The notes under the pieces are model-generated. The model ran no database searches. It was not told where the DNA came from and saw only the letters and a list, made by a program, of their open reading frames with translations. DNA of 64,000 bases from Thiocapsa sp. (GTDB lineage Bacteria; Pseudomonadota; Gammaproteobacteria; Chromatiales; Chromatiaceae): positions 620,001 through 684,000 of the forward strand of contig NZ_CP073760.1 in NCBI RefSeq assembly GCF_018399035.1, in the 5' to 3' direction. Position 1 is the stretch's first letter. Every line of letters starts with the position of its first letter. The translations under genes were made by a program, and so were the position numbers. This document shows positions 18,348 through 26,730 of the stretch, one piece after another.

Positions 18348-19667
18348 TTACTCCACCACGTCGGCCAGCTTCATCGACACTCCGCGGTTGAGAATAAACT
18401 CCGCCCCGCGTCCCGCATCGACCTCGATCACCGGCAGCAGCTGCTCGGCCATGTCCAGATAGTAGTTCGCCAGACGATCCATCGCGCCGCCGACGCCTTG
18501 TGCCGAGGCGGCACCGAGGGCTTGGGGCGTGAGCATGGACTGGAACTGCAGGTCCGTGCCGGTGCCGGTGTTGACCGGGATCGTCGGCATGCGGTTGAAG
18601 ATCTGCGAGAAGGACTGCAGGAACCCCGCCTGCAGCGCCTTGGCGAGCAGTACACCTTGTTTGGAGACCACCCGCCCGCGCACCCCGACCTTGCCGTCCT
18701 CGCCCACGGCGTAGCCGTCGATGGGGATCTCGATCACGCCGCCGTCGTTGCGGATGCAGCTGAAGGTCTCCCCGCGCAGATAGGCCCGCTCGGAGGCCAG
18801 ATCGCCGAAGCCGCCGACCAGCAGGAAGCACTCGCGCAGATCCGCACGGACCCGGTTGGGCAGGATCGCCTGGTGTTTGACCCGAATCAGGGCCGGGACC
18901 GGATCCTTGCGGGCGTTCTGCCCCGTCGGCATGTCGATGCCGTTGAGCAGGACCCCCTTGAGGATGGCGCCGGCGGGGATATAGACGGATCCGGGCTCGG
19001 CGGTGCCGGGCGGAGTCGACACTGGCGCCGTCGAGGCCGGCGCGGCGACGGTGCGGATTTGTAAGGTGCGTCCCTGTACCTGAGCGGGGACGGCGGAGGA
19101 GGGTGCCGCTCCCGGCGCGGCCGGCGGTGTCGTCGGCGGTCCGAACAGCGCCTCCATCGGCGCCGGTCGGTGCCGCTCCGCGGTGGTTTCCGTCGGCGAT
19201 GCCCGATCCGCATCGCCGGGCCGCTCCGGCTGCGGCAATCCCGGCGGGCTTGCCGCCTGCCGCGCCTGCGTGGCGAGGGCCTCGCGCAGTTGATCGATCT
19301 CTCCGCGCAGCGCCTCGAGCTCGCGTGCGTTGCCGAGATCCTGCTCGCGCTGCGCCGGCCCGATCGCGGGCGTGTTCGGTGCGGCGGTGGCGCCGCGCTC
19401 GAGGTTGCGCTGGACCTCGCTCATGCGCTTTTCCATGCGCTCCAGGCGATTGACCAGGGCCTCGATCCCGAGTTGCCGTGGATCCGCATCCGTGAGGATG
19501 TTGCGTACCAGGGTGTCGCGCGGCGAGGGCGAGTGCAGGCCCGGGGTGTGTGCCGGGGCGAACAGAAAGCTCCCCGCCGTCAGGACCGAAACCACGAATA
19601 CGCCGCCGCCGAGCGCGGCGACTCGCTTGGCGTTCGGCGAGAGGCTCTCCCAGTGTCGATGCATCAT
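18348..19667 (-). CDS. traB: Conjugative transfer protein TraB (VirB10-like)
   Basis: This 439-residue protein is the inner-to-outer-membrane scaffold of F-type type IV secretion systems. One membrane segment lies near residues 14-33 (GGGVFVVSVLTAGSFLF). It is followed by a coiled coil (about 55-120; MEKRMSEVQRNLE, ALRGEIDQLREAL), a Pro/Ala-rich periplasmic linker, and from about 230 the conserved VirB10/TraB domain (YIPAGAILKGVLLNGIDMPT, LASERAYLRGE). The start ATGATG overlaps the traK stop (ATGA), so the two are coupled. The longer open frame upstream belongs to a shadow of traK. traV, the usual next gene, is absent. Confidence 0.93.
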   Translation of the reverse strand: MMHRHWESLSPNAKRVAALGGGVFVVSVLTAGSFLFAPAHTPGLHSPSPRDTLVRNILTDADPRQLGIEALVNRLERMEKRMSEVQRNLERGATAAPNTPAIGPAQREQDLGNARELEALRGEIDQLREALATQARQAASPPGLPQPERPGDADRASPTETTAERHRPAPMEALFGPPTTPPAAPGAAPSSAVPAQVQGRTLQIRTVAAPASTAPVSTPPGTAEPGSVYIPAGAILKGVLLNGIDMPTGQNARKDPVPALIRVKHQAILPNRVRADLRECFLLVGGFGDLASERAYLRGETFSCIRNDGGVIEIPIDGYAVGEDGKVGVRGRVVSKQGVLLAKALQAGFLQSFSQIFNRMPTIPVNTGTGTDLQFQSMLTPQALGAASAQGVGGAMDRLANYYLDMAEQLLPVIEVDAGRGAEFILNRGVSMKLADVVE

Positions 19668-20659
19668 CGTGGCTGTCCGCTCGTGCGATGCGGAGGTGCG
19701 TCGCGGGCGAGGAGGAGAAAGACCTCGGTCTCCTCGCCGGGCGCGAGCACCCGGCGCGGCCAAGCGGCCATGGCGGCCACGGTGGCTGTGGCGGCGTCCG
19801 GGCGGCAGGTGTCGTGCTCGAGCGTGATCGAATGCGCGGCGGTGTTGGCGACCCTGGCCTTGAGCAGGTCGGATGCCGGACCCTGCGCGCGCTCGCCGCT
19901 GCGCACCTTCAGCCCCTCGGCACACTGCAGCTTTGCCCCTCCCGCACTCTTCGCGACCCGAAAACCTTCGGGCATCCGACCTTGCGCCAGCGCGCGCAGC
20001 TGCTCGACCAGGTCCGAGACGTACGCCGGTCCATTGCCGTCGCCGTCGCGGTCCGAGGCGTTGGCCAGCATCGGCATGACGGCCACCGGCTCGACCGCGG
20101 CGCGCGGCGCGTTCCCCGCGCGCGTGCCTTGGTACCCCGGTACCGTGAGGCGGACCTCGCGCGGCGGGACGTAGCGCGGCGCCAAGGTCAGCGCCAACGC
20201 GAGGGTGCTGCCTTGGCCGTCGCCGATATAGAGGGCCACCGGCTCTTCGGTATCGGTGGCGACATAGACCACACTGCCGTCGACCTGGGTCGAGGCGTTC
20301 GAGACGGTGTGCACGACCGGGTCGGCAAAGGGCGTGACGATGCGGTTGAGGTGTCCGATGGCGATCTCGATCAGCACCGTGGTGCCCGGCGTGACGGCGA
20401 GGTTGCGCGGACCCAGCTCCAGGGTCATCGGCAGGCTCCCGCCGGTGACCCGAGCCGGAGTAGCTCCGCCGCCCATGACGGTGCGGATCAGGCCCTCGGG
20501 TTCGGCGCGGGACGTCTGCAGGACCGAGGAGACGGCACTCGGCGTGCACCCGGCGTCGAGCAGCGTGCAGGGGACCTTGGGAATCTCGAAGGCCGGATCG
20601 GCGTGTGCGCTCGACGCGGCCAGGACGGCGGCGAGGATGGGGATGCGTCGGGTGATCAT
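19664..20659 (-). CDS. traK: Conjugative transfer protein TraK (secretin/VirB9-like)
   Basis: This 331-residue exported protein has a signal peptide (residues 1-20, ending SSAHA) and the TraK fold. The beta-rich GGSLPMTLELGPRNLAVTPG near 95 is followed by the NRIVTPFADPVVHTVS segment typical of the family, then a beta-sandwich with VVYVATDTEEPVALYI. TraK forms the outer-membrane ring with TraV and TraB in F-type systems. It overlaps traE upstream and traB downstream by four bases each (ATGA), so all three are likely translated together. Confidence 0.92.
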   Translation of the reverse strand: MITRRIPILAAVLAASSAHADPAFEIPKVPCTLLDAGCTPSAVSSVLQTSRAEPEGLIRTVMGGGATPARVTGGSLPMTLELGPRNLAVTPGTTVLIEIAIGHLNRIVTPFADPVVHTVSNASTQVDGSVVYVATDTEEPVALYIGDGQGSTLALALTLAPRYVPPREVRLTVPGYQGTRAGNAPRAAVEPVAVMPMLANASDRDGDGNGPAYVSDLVEQLRALAQGRMPEGFRVAKSAGGAKLQCAEGLKVRSGERAQGPASDLLKARVANTAAHSITLEHDTCRPDAATATVAAMAAWPRRVLAPGEETEVFLLLARDAPPHRTSGQPR

Positions 20660-21252
20660 GTGTTCGCGTCCTCGGGGTGGGCATCGCGCGCGCTGCGCGG
20701 ATCGCCGCGATACACCTCCAGGTGGGTGATCAACGGGCGGTAGTTGCGGAACTCGACCCGCAGCTCGTAGGTGCGTCGGTTGAGCACGGGGGCGGCCGCC
20801 GGGCCTTCGGTCTTGTGCTGTCCGGTGACGAAGACGGTGCGGGTGGCGGTGTCGTAGGCGATGGTTTGCGGGGCGAAGTGCATGGCGATGTTCTCGCGCT
20901 TGATCGCCTCGGTCTGATCGGCGATCGAGGCCATCACCTCGCGATGCAGCCCGCCGGCAAGCAGCGGATCGAGCACGCGCACGAGTCCGTCGACCGTGGT
21001 CGGGCCGACATTGCCGAGCAGCTGGGCGACGTAGACACCCCAGGACTCCTCGACCTGCTGGCTCGCGTATTCGCGCGCGATGGTGACCTCGCCTTCCAAC
21101 ACCGGCGGGACCAGGACCACGGTGCGCTCGACCTGGCCGACGAGTCCGACCAGGATCAGGTTGGAGGCGACCAGGACCAGCACCGCGATGCGCCAGACGC
21201 GGTTCTCCAGGGTCGTACCGCGCCAGGTGGAGAGAAAGTCGCCGAGGGTCAT
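20656..21252 (-). CDS. traE: Conjugative transfer protein TraE
   Basis: The protein has 198 residues, close to the usual length of about 190-200. The N-terminal membrane segment (residues about 20-40, RIAVLVLVASNLILVGLVGQ) is followed by a periplasmic VirB8-like domain ending in the conserved NRRTYELRVEFRNYRPLITH. TraE belongs to the inner-membrane part of the F-type pilus assembly complex. The ATG at 21252 overlaps the traL stop. A longer in-frame extension to 21609 is rejected because it crosses traL and reads as low-complexity Arg/Ala. Confidence 0.92.
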   Translation of the reverse strand: MTLGDFLSTWRGTTLENRVWRIAVLVLVASNLILVGLVGQVERTVVLVPPVLEGEVTIAREYASQQVEESWGVYVAQLLGNVGPTTVDGLVRVLDPLLAGGLHREVMASIADQTEAIKRENIAMHFAPQTIAYDTATRTVFVTGQHKTEGPAAAPVLNRRTYELRVEFRNYRPLITHLEVYRGDPRSARDAHPEDANT

Positions 21253-21530
21253 GGCGTGTAGTGCCGGGCGAAGGGGTTGGGCGTGGAACGTGCCCCGAGC
21301 GGCATGAGGCCGAACCAGTAGATCAGATGCAGCGCGTAGCCGTCGGCTTGGCGATCGCGAAACCGCCGGTAACCGTGCGAGAGCAGGGCGCCCAGCAGCA
21401 GGGCGATGGTGAGCTGTCCGGCGAGGATGCCGGCAACGAGCGCCAGCACCAGCGGCATCAGATCGTCCATGCGCCACAACAGCAGCGTGGGCGGTTCGTC
21501 GATGTGGTGGGGAAAGTCGAGGGTCTCCAT
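21249..21530 (-). CDS. traL: Conjugative transfer protein TraL
   Basis: This 93-residue inner-membrane protein is related to VirB3. The order is the family's: an N-terminal FPHHIDEPP stretch, a hydrophobic hairpin at about 25-55 (MPLVLALVAGILAGQLTIAL) and a basic segment YRRFRDRQADGYALHLIYW before the C-terminus. It lies directly upstream of traE with a four-base overlap, as in F, SXT and TOL-type systems. Confidence 0.93.
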   Translation of the reverse strand: METLDFPHHIDEPPTLLLWRMDDLMPLVLALVAGILAGQLTIALLLGALLSHGYRRFRDRQADGYALHLIYWFGLMPLGARSTPNPFARHYTP

Positions 21531-21667
21531 CGGGTGCCTGTGGCGCAGTCTTTACGTGAGCGCATGGTGCGTCACGCCATGACGACCCGCGACGGCGAAA
21601 ACCCGCCACAAACGCCCGCTTTGCAGCAGGTGCAACGGCATCGTCTTGAAGGAAGGATCACGGGGAT

Positions 21668-22336
21668 TCAGAGCTGCTTCTGCGTATTGGTCACCACGAA
21701 CGCCATGCACAGCGCCGAGGCGACACCGAGCACCGGAACCGCAAGAACCGGCATCGCGATCGGCGCGAACAGCAGCAGCCCGACGATCAGCCAGAGTGCG
21801 AGCAGGATCCGCAGCGCGGTGTGATGCGCCAGCGGGCTGGCGTAGACGAAGCCGTATTGCCGGATGCGACGGCGCAGCCAGCCGTCGCCGATCGCCGCCG
21901 CCAACACGATCGCCATGAACGGCCACCAGGCCAGCAGCAGCGCGATCCGGCGCAGCGCCTGCGCGAACGCGCCCCAAATCACGTCCAGGCGTCCGCGCAA
22001 CCAGGCCCAGGCGGGACTCGCGCCGATCGGCTCCAGGCCGTAACCGGACTCCACGCCCGGTCCGGTCGCGACCAGTCGATAGGTCCAGGGGGCGATGCCG
22101 GTCTCTACGAAGAGTGTGTCGTACCACCGCGCGCCGCGGGCCACAATCGCCTGCGCCGCGTCCGCCCCGAGGGTCTCCACGAGTTCGCGCCGCTCGGTCT
22201 GCTCGACGCCGTACGCCCAGTCGCTCGGGATGAAGGAGGCGAACAGGATGAGCTCGAGTACGAAGAGCAGCAGGGTGGAGGCGACCGCCCACAGCCACAC
22301 GCCGCGACCCTCCTTGGTGTTCGCGCTATCCCACAC
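21668..22336 (-). CDS. DUF4400-type integrating-element membrane protein
   Basis: This 222-residue protein has four hydrophobic segments: about 15-37, 130-150 (LLLAWWPFMAIVLAAAIGDG), 175-192 and 196-212. The layout matches the DUF4400 family found between traD and traL in SXT/TOL-type elements, where one member is the SXT s043 product. The exact role is unknown but it is part of the conserved transfer cluster. The GTG at 22336 overlaps the preceding small gene by 11 bases. The 137 bp before traL carry no gene. Confidence 0.8.
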   Translation of the reverse strand: MWDSANTKEGRGVWLWAVASTLLLFVLELILFASFIPSDWAYGVEQTERRELVETLGADAAQAIVARGARWYDTLFVETGIAPWTYRLVATGPGVESGYGLEPIGASPAWAWLRGRLDVIWGAFAQALRRIALLLAWWPFMAIVLAAAIGDGWLRRRIRQYGFVYASPLAHHTALRILLALWLIVGLLLFAPIAMPVLAVPVLGVASALCMAFVVTNTQKQL

Positions 22337-22718
22337 GGGAGGTCTGTCTCGGGGGCAGGCGCCGAGCCAGCACCCGACGTTGCGGCTCGGTCAGCGCCCG
22401 CGCCACGCAATACTGGTGTCGGCGCGCCAATGCGAGGGTGATGCCGTCGACGAAGGCGGCGAAGCGCGCAAGATCGTCCTCGCCGTCGCTGCGGGCGCGA
22501 CGGTAGGCGGCGATGCCTGCGCGGACCATCGCCAGCGCGGGTTCGGCAGGGTCGTCCCCGGACGGCGGGCAGGCGAGCAGTGCGACCCGCGCCAGCAGTC
22601 CGACGGCATCCGGCCACTCCAGCTCCAGGTTGCGCAGTGTCCGGGCGTCGGCCCGCGACAGGGCCGACAACGGGAGCGCGCCGGTCGGATCGCGACGGTG
22701 TGGCATCCGCGTCGTCAC
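22326..22718 (-). CDS. Small protein between traD and the DUF4400 gene
   Basis: This 130-residue soluble, Arg/Ala-rich, helical protein has no recognised domain. A GTG start overlaps the traD stop (GTGA) and the end overlaps the DUF4400 gene, so it is embedded in the transfer operon. Small poorly conserved genes occupy the same slot in related elements. Its function is unknown; the lack of a signal or membrane segment suggests a cytoplasmic accessory factor. Confidence 0.7.
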   Translation of the reverse strand: MTTRMPHRRDPTGALPLSALSRADARTLRNLELEWPDAVGLLARVALLACPPSGDDPAEPALAMVRAGIAAYRRARSDGEDDLARFAAFVDGITLALARRHQYCVARALTEPQRRVLARRLPPRQTSRVG

Positions 22719-24535
22719 CGCTCGGTCGGTGGCGGCAGGGGCTCGCCCAGGATCGGCAAGCGGCCTTTGGAGACGCGTCCGCCGGGCCAGCGAGCCAGGT
22801 ACTCGAAGTTGGGCAGCTCCCCGAGCAGCGCCGCCGGGAACAAGGGCGCTTCGGCCTCGTCGAGGCGCTCCCCGGCATTGCCGGTGTAGAGCAGCGGTTG
22901 GTCGCTCGCGGTCGTGGAGCCTTGGCTCTTCACCACCGTGCAGAGCCGCACCGCCGGGAGACTCTCGGCGATGTACTCCTGCGTCTTCGCATCGATCACC
23001 CGCATCGCGATCAGCCCGTTGAGGTTGCCCAGCACCTGGCGGGCCTTCTCCTCGCTGCCCATGCGCGCGGCGAAGTCCGCGAAGGTCTGGGTCGCGATGG
23101 TCAGACGCAGCCCCGCCCCGCGCCCCTTGTTGAGGAGCTGGATCAGCGGATCGGAGACCGTCTCGGCGGCCTCGTCGATGAAGATGTCGGTCGGGCGCGG
23201 GTGCGCCTCGTGGTTGTAGATGGAGCCCGCCACGGCGGCCAGATCGGCGGTCAACATCGAGCCGATCGCACTGCCCACGATGGGGTCGGAGAGACTGTCC
23301 AGGCCGACGTAGAGAACCTCGCGCCGGGCGATGATCTCCCCGATCGAGGCCGCCCGCCGCGGATCGTTCGGGTCCGTCTCGTCGGGGGAGAGCAGACCCT
23401 CCAGGTGTCCGGAGGTGAGCATCACGATCACCGGCATGAGGCTCGCGACCATCTTGCCGAAGTGCACGGCCTCGTGCTCGAGCAGGCCCCCGAGTCCGTC
23501 GATGACGGTCGAGGGATGCTCCCCGCGCACGCGCTCGCGGTAGAAGGCGAGCAGACCCCGCGCGCGTCGATTGGCATCGCGTGCCTTGTTGAGGTAAGGG
23601 CCGGCGTGCTCCTGCCAGTGCGGCAGGTGGGTATCGAAGTAGCGCTGCAGGACACGCTCGACCAGGGCGTCGGCACCGCCTTCCAGATAGCGGCGCAGCG
23701 TCACCAGGGTCGGGCGCTCCTCTACGGCCAGCATCCCGTGCACGGCATGGCTAAGCGCCATCTGCCCGAACGCCTTGAAGGGATCGTTGCCGGTCTCCGA
23801 GGGGATCAGGGCGGCCACCCGGCTGGCCAGCTCGGTGGCCCGCTGGAAGTTGCGCAGCGGATCGAGACGGACCGATTCGGCGGGAAAGGCCGGATGAAAG
23901 GAGACGAAGCGCTGCGGCGTGCCGGCCAGGGCGCAGGCGCGCTCGGCGGCGGCCCGCAGACCGCGGTCGCCCTTGGGGTCGAGGATCACGACGGCGTTCC
24001 CGCGCAGCACCGCCTGGGTGACCAAGAGGTCGAACAGGCGGGTCTTGCCGCACCCGGTGGTGCCGACGATCAGCACATGCCCCTCGGTATGGGCGAGCGG
24101 GACGGTCACTTCCGCATCGGCACCGCCGAGACCGTGGATCCAGGTCGCGCCCAGACGGGCGGGATCGCGCGGGGCGAACCGTTCGGGTCCGAGCCGGATC
24201 AGATCGAGCGCCTCCTGGGCATGTCGGGCCTCCCAGTCGAATCCGCGGCCCATCCACAGCAATCCCGGCCAGGAAGGCACGCGTGCGGCGAACACCTGCG
24301 GGTCGATGAACTGCTGCGGGCGTCCGCGCAACCAGTCGCGCCGGTTGATGCCGCGCACCGTGCCGGGCAGCCAGGTGAGGGCCATGACCAGACTGCCGAC
24401 CCCGAGCCAACGGAAGGAGGCCGCGTGCAGATCCCACAGCTCCGCGGTGGCCCAGGACACGGCCGCGATGCCGGTCCACAGCAGCAGCGCCGGCAGCTCG
24501 AAGAGCGGGCGCCAGGGATTGGCATAGGTGCTCAC
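22715..24535 (-). CDS. traD: Type IV coupling protein TraD (SXT/TOL type)
   Basis: This 606-residue VirD4-type ATPase brings the relaxase-DNA complex to the secretion channel. Two membrane segments lie near residues 13-32 and 43-60. Walker A is VGTTGCGKT (157-165) and is followed by the VVILDPKGDRGL motif. Walker B is DIFIDEAAE, with the conserved QLLNKGRGAGLRLTIATQT next to it. The protein starts at a GTG (24535) that overlaps the relaxase stop as GTGA. Longer frames upstream are shadows of the relaxase gene. Order and spacing match the traI-traD pair of SXT-like elements. Confidence 0.94.
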   Translation of the reverse strand: MSTYANPWRPLFELPALLLWTGIAAVSWATAELWDLHAASFRWLGVGSLVMALTWLPGTVRGINRRDWLRGRPQQFIDPQVFAARVPSWPGLLWMGRGFDWEARHAQEALDLIRLGPERFAPRDPARLGATWIHGLGGADAEVTVPLAHTEGHVLIVGTTGCGKTRLFDLLVTQAVLRGNAVVILDPKGDRGLRAAAERACALAGTPQRFVSFHPAFPAESVRLDPLRNFQRATELASRVAALIPSETGNDPFKAFGQMALSHAVHGMLAVEERPTLVTLRRYLEGGADALVERVLQRYFDTHLPHWQEHAGPYLNKARDANRRARGLLAFYRERVRGEHPSTVIDGLGGLLEHEAVHFGKMVASLMPVIVMLTSGHLEGLLSPDETDPNDPRRAASIGEIIARREVLYVGLDSLSDPIVGSAIGSMLTADLAAVAGSIYNHEAHPRPTDIFIDEAAETVSDPLIQLLNKGRGAGLRLTIATQTFADFAARMGSEEKARQVLGNLNGLIAMRVIDAKTQEYIAESLPAVRLCTVVKSQGSTTASDQPLLYTGNAGERLDEAEAPLFPAALLGELPNFEYLARWPGGRVSKGRLPILGEPLPPPTER

Positions 24536-26730
24536 GGGCGCCCCGCCAGGATGATCCCGCGCGTGTCGGGGATGAAGTCCGGCTGATGCTTGAGACGTCG
24601 CAGCAGCTTCGACGGGGGGATGCGGTGCTCGGCGGCCAGGGCCGCGAGGGTGATGTGGTCGATCAGCAGACCGTTCGGGAGCGCCGTCGTCGGCACGTGC
24701 CCGTCCCGGCACTGGGCCGCCAGGTCCTCGGCGAAGGCGCGCGCGGCGCTTTTGCGCGGAGGCGTTCTTGGTAAGTCGGGTCCGAGGGCCGTCGCGCCGG
24801 GTGGTGCCTCGGGCGCGTCGCTGGCGGCTTCTGCCCCGACCGGGTCGTCGCTGCCCGGCGCGGCAACGAAGACATCCGTCGGGGTGAGGTCGAGGACGGT
24901 CCGAAGAAGCGTCGCGACCGCGGCACTGGCTTCGACGGTCAGCATCGCCCGCATCCGTCCGTCGATCTCGCGCACGCGCAGCAGGGGGCGACGCGGATCG
25001 ATCGCGAGCAGGTCGCTGTCCCACAAGGCGCGCAGGACGTCGGCGGGTTCCATCCCGATGCCCGGCACCGCGAGTGCCGTCAACCCCTCGGGGTAGGGGA
25101 TCAGCAGATGGCGATCCCGTCGGAGGAGGATCTCGGCGGGACGTTCGCCGTCCGCGATGGACCGGAGCAGCGTGATCAATACGAGACCGCCGGTGCCGCG
25201 GCCGGCGAGCCAGCTGCGGGAAGAGGAGGCGGGGTCGTTCGGGGTCCTCGGCTGCGGTTGAGCAACGGCAGCAGAATTCGGTATCGGCGTGGACTCGCCA
25301 CCAGGCTGCAGCGGTGACGGCGTGGCGGCCACCGACGCGTCCGGACCGGCCGTGTGCTCCGCCTCGTTGATCAGGTCGAACGTCGCGGCCCGAGTCCCGT
25401 CGGTGTCCCGATCATCGAGGGCATCGACGTCGTTCATGAAGAGCTCGACAGGGTCCTCGATCCGGACGGGCCCTGAGGTCGCACCTTCCTGCCAACGCGC
25501 CACCGGTGCCGGCGGATGCCCGGCAAAAACCAGCTCGGGCGAGGCGAGCAGCAACATCGTCAGCTGCACCGGCTTGCCGTCCTTCACGAGCGGCGCCGGG
25601 GCGATGCGGCGGTAGAAACGGTCGCGCTCCTCCTCGCGATAGGTCGTCACATGACCGCGCTCGACCAGGATGTCGGCGATGGTCTCGGGCGCCTTGGGGA
25701 TCCCGGGGATCTTGTCCCGCGCCAAGAGGCCGGCGATGTCTTCGCCGCCTTGCGGCCAGACCACGTGGAGCCCGTCGGCGAGCATCCACAGCCGCGCGCC
25801 GGGGGTGTTGACCGTCCAGGTGCCGTCGCGCACCAGACGGCGCATGGCGTCGATCAGGTAGCGGTCCACCGGCACGCCGAGCGCGAAGGCGTCGGGATCG
25901 ATGCGGTTCTCGCGCAGATCGCGCGCCACGCTCGCGCGGTCGGCGTTGCCGACCACCGTGCCGAGGACCGAGGACTCCTCCTGTCCGCCCACGACCGCGA
26001 TCAGGTTGGCGAGGATCGCCGGATCGCGACTCAGCCAGGTCTTGATCTCGGGGGTGAGGATGGCGTGCACCACCAAAGTGCCCATCTGCAGATGGGCATT
26101 GTGGCGGCGCGTCTCGCGCCAGCGCAGATAGTAGCGCTGCAGGGCGTGCCGGCGGGCCCAGTCGAGCAGCGGCTCTTCGTGCGGGCACCAGGTCAGGGTG
26201 CCGTCGCGATCCGACACCGTGAGGTCGGCGACCGGCTTGCCGATATCGTGCAGCAACCCGGCCAGACCGCTCGCGACCCGCCAGCGCGGCTCCAGGTGAT
26301 AGCGGTCCTTGGGCTCGCGATCCAGCGCGAAGACGTGGCGCATCGACGCCTGCGCGGCGAGGAAGCCCACTTCCAGGGAATGGCGCAGCAGCCCGCCCGA
26401 GCCGCGGTGATGATGGGCCTCGGAGGCGGGCAGCAGATGCACGAAGGCGGCGAGGCGGTGCACGACCGGCAGGACCAGCTCGCGGTAATCCGTGTCGGTC
26501 ATGCCCACCCCGTCCTGCAGGCGCCGGATCAATTCGGTTTGCTTGGCGAGCAGCGCGTCCACGTCGGAGGCCGGCAGCCCCTTGATGAAGGGCGGATAGC
26601 GCAGCAGGTCCTCGTCCGGATCGGGGGCTGATACGGGGATCGCATCGCCCACCGGTACGGGCGTCGGCCGCGCGTGCTCGGGGTTGGCTGCGGCCGGTTT
26701 GGAACGACGAAACAGATCGAAGAGCGACAT
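24532..26730 (-). CDS. traI: MobH-family relaxase TraI
   Basis: This 732-residue relaxase is of the HD-hydrolase-like MobH class. The TraI_2 domain occupies about residues 45-370, with the metal-binding set HHHRGSGGLLRHSLEVGF (H106-108, H117) and LLHDIGKP (H161-D162). A Pro/Ser-rich linker and a C-terminal winged-helix-like domain follow (residues about 640-732, ending in HQPDFIPDTRGIILAG). MobH enzymes nick oriT and lead the DNA into the recipient. AGGA sits seven bases before the ATG at 26730; an in-frame GTG at 26745 is less likely. This exact site and start were copied into the neighbouring duplicated mobI gene. The traD start overlaps the end. Confidence 0.93.
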   Translation of the reverse strand: MSLFDLFRRSKPAAANPEHARPTPVPVGDAIPVSAPDPDEDLLRYPPFIKGLPASDVDALLAKQTELIRRLQDGVGMTDTDYRELVLPVVHRLAAFVHLLPASEAHHHRGSGGLLRHSLEVGFLAAQASMRHVFALDREPKDRYHLEPRWRVASGLAGLLHDIGKPVADLTVSDRDGTLTWCPHEEPLLDWARRHALQRYYLRWRETRRHNAHLQMGTLVVHAILTPEIKTWLSRDPAILANLIAVVGGQEESSVLGTVVGNADRASVARDLRENRIDPDAFALGVPVDRYLIDAMRRLVRDGTWTVNTPGARLWMLADGLHVVWPQGGEDIAGLLARDKIPGIPKAPETIADILVERGHVTTYREEERDRFYRRIAPAPLVKDGKPVQLTMLLLASPELVFAGHPPAPVARWQEGATSGPVRIEDPVELFMNDVDALDDRDTDGTRAATFDLINEAEHTAGPDASVAATPSPLQPGGESTPIPNSAAVAQPQPRTPNDPASSSRSWLAGRGTGGLVLITLLRSIADGERPAEILLRRDRHLLIPYPEGLTALAVPGIGMEPADVLRALWDSDLLAIDPRRPLLRVREIDGRMRAMLTVEASAAVATLLRTVLDLTPTDVFVAAPGSDDPVGAEAASDAPEAPPGATALGPDLPRTPPRKSAARAFAEDLAAQCRDGHVPTTALPNGLLIDHITLAALAAEHRIPPSKLLRRLKHQPDFIPDTRGIILAGRP

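Noticed and set aside
19550..20743. A 397-codon plus-strand frame opposite traB and traK
   Set aside because: It is antisense to two clear transfer genes and reads as Arg/Gly/His-rich noise.
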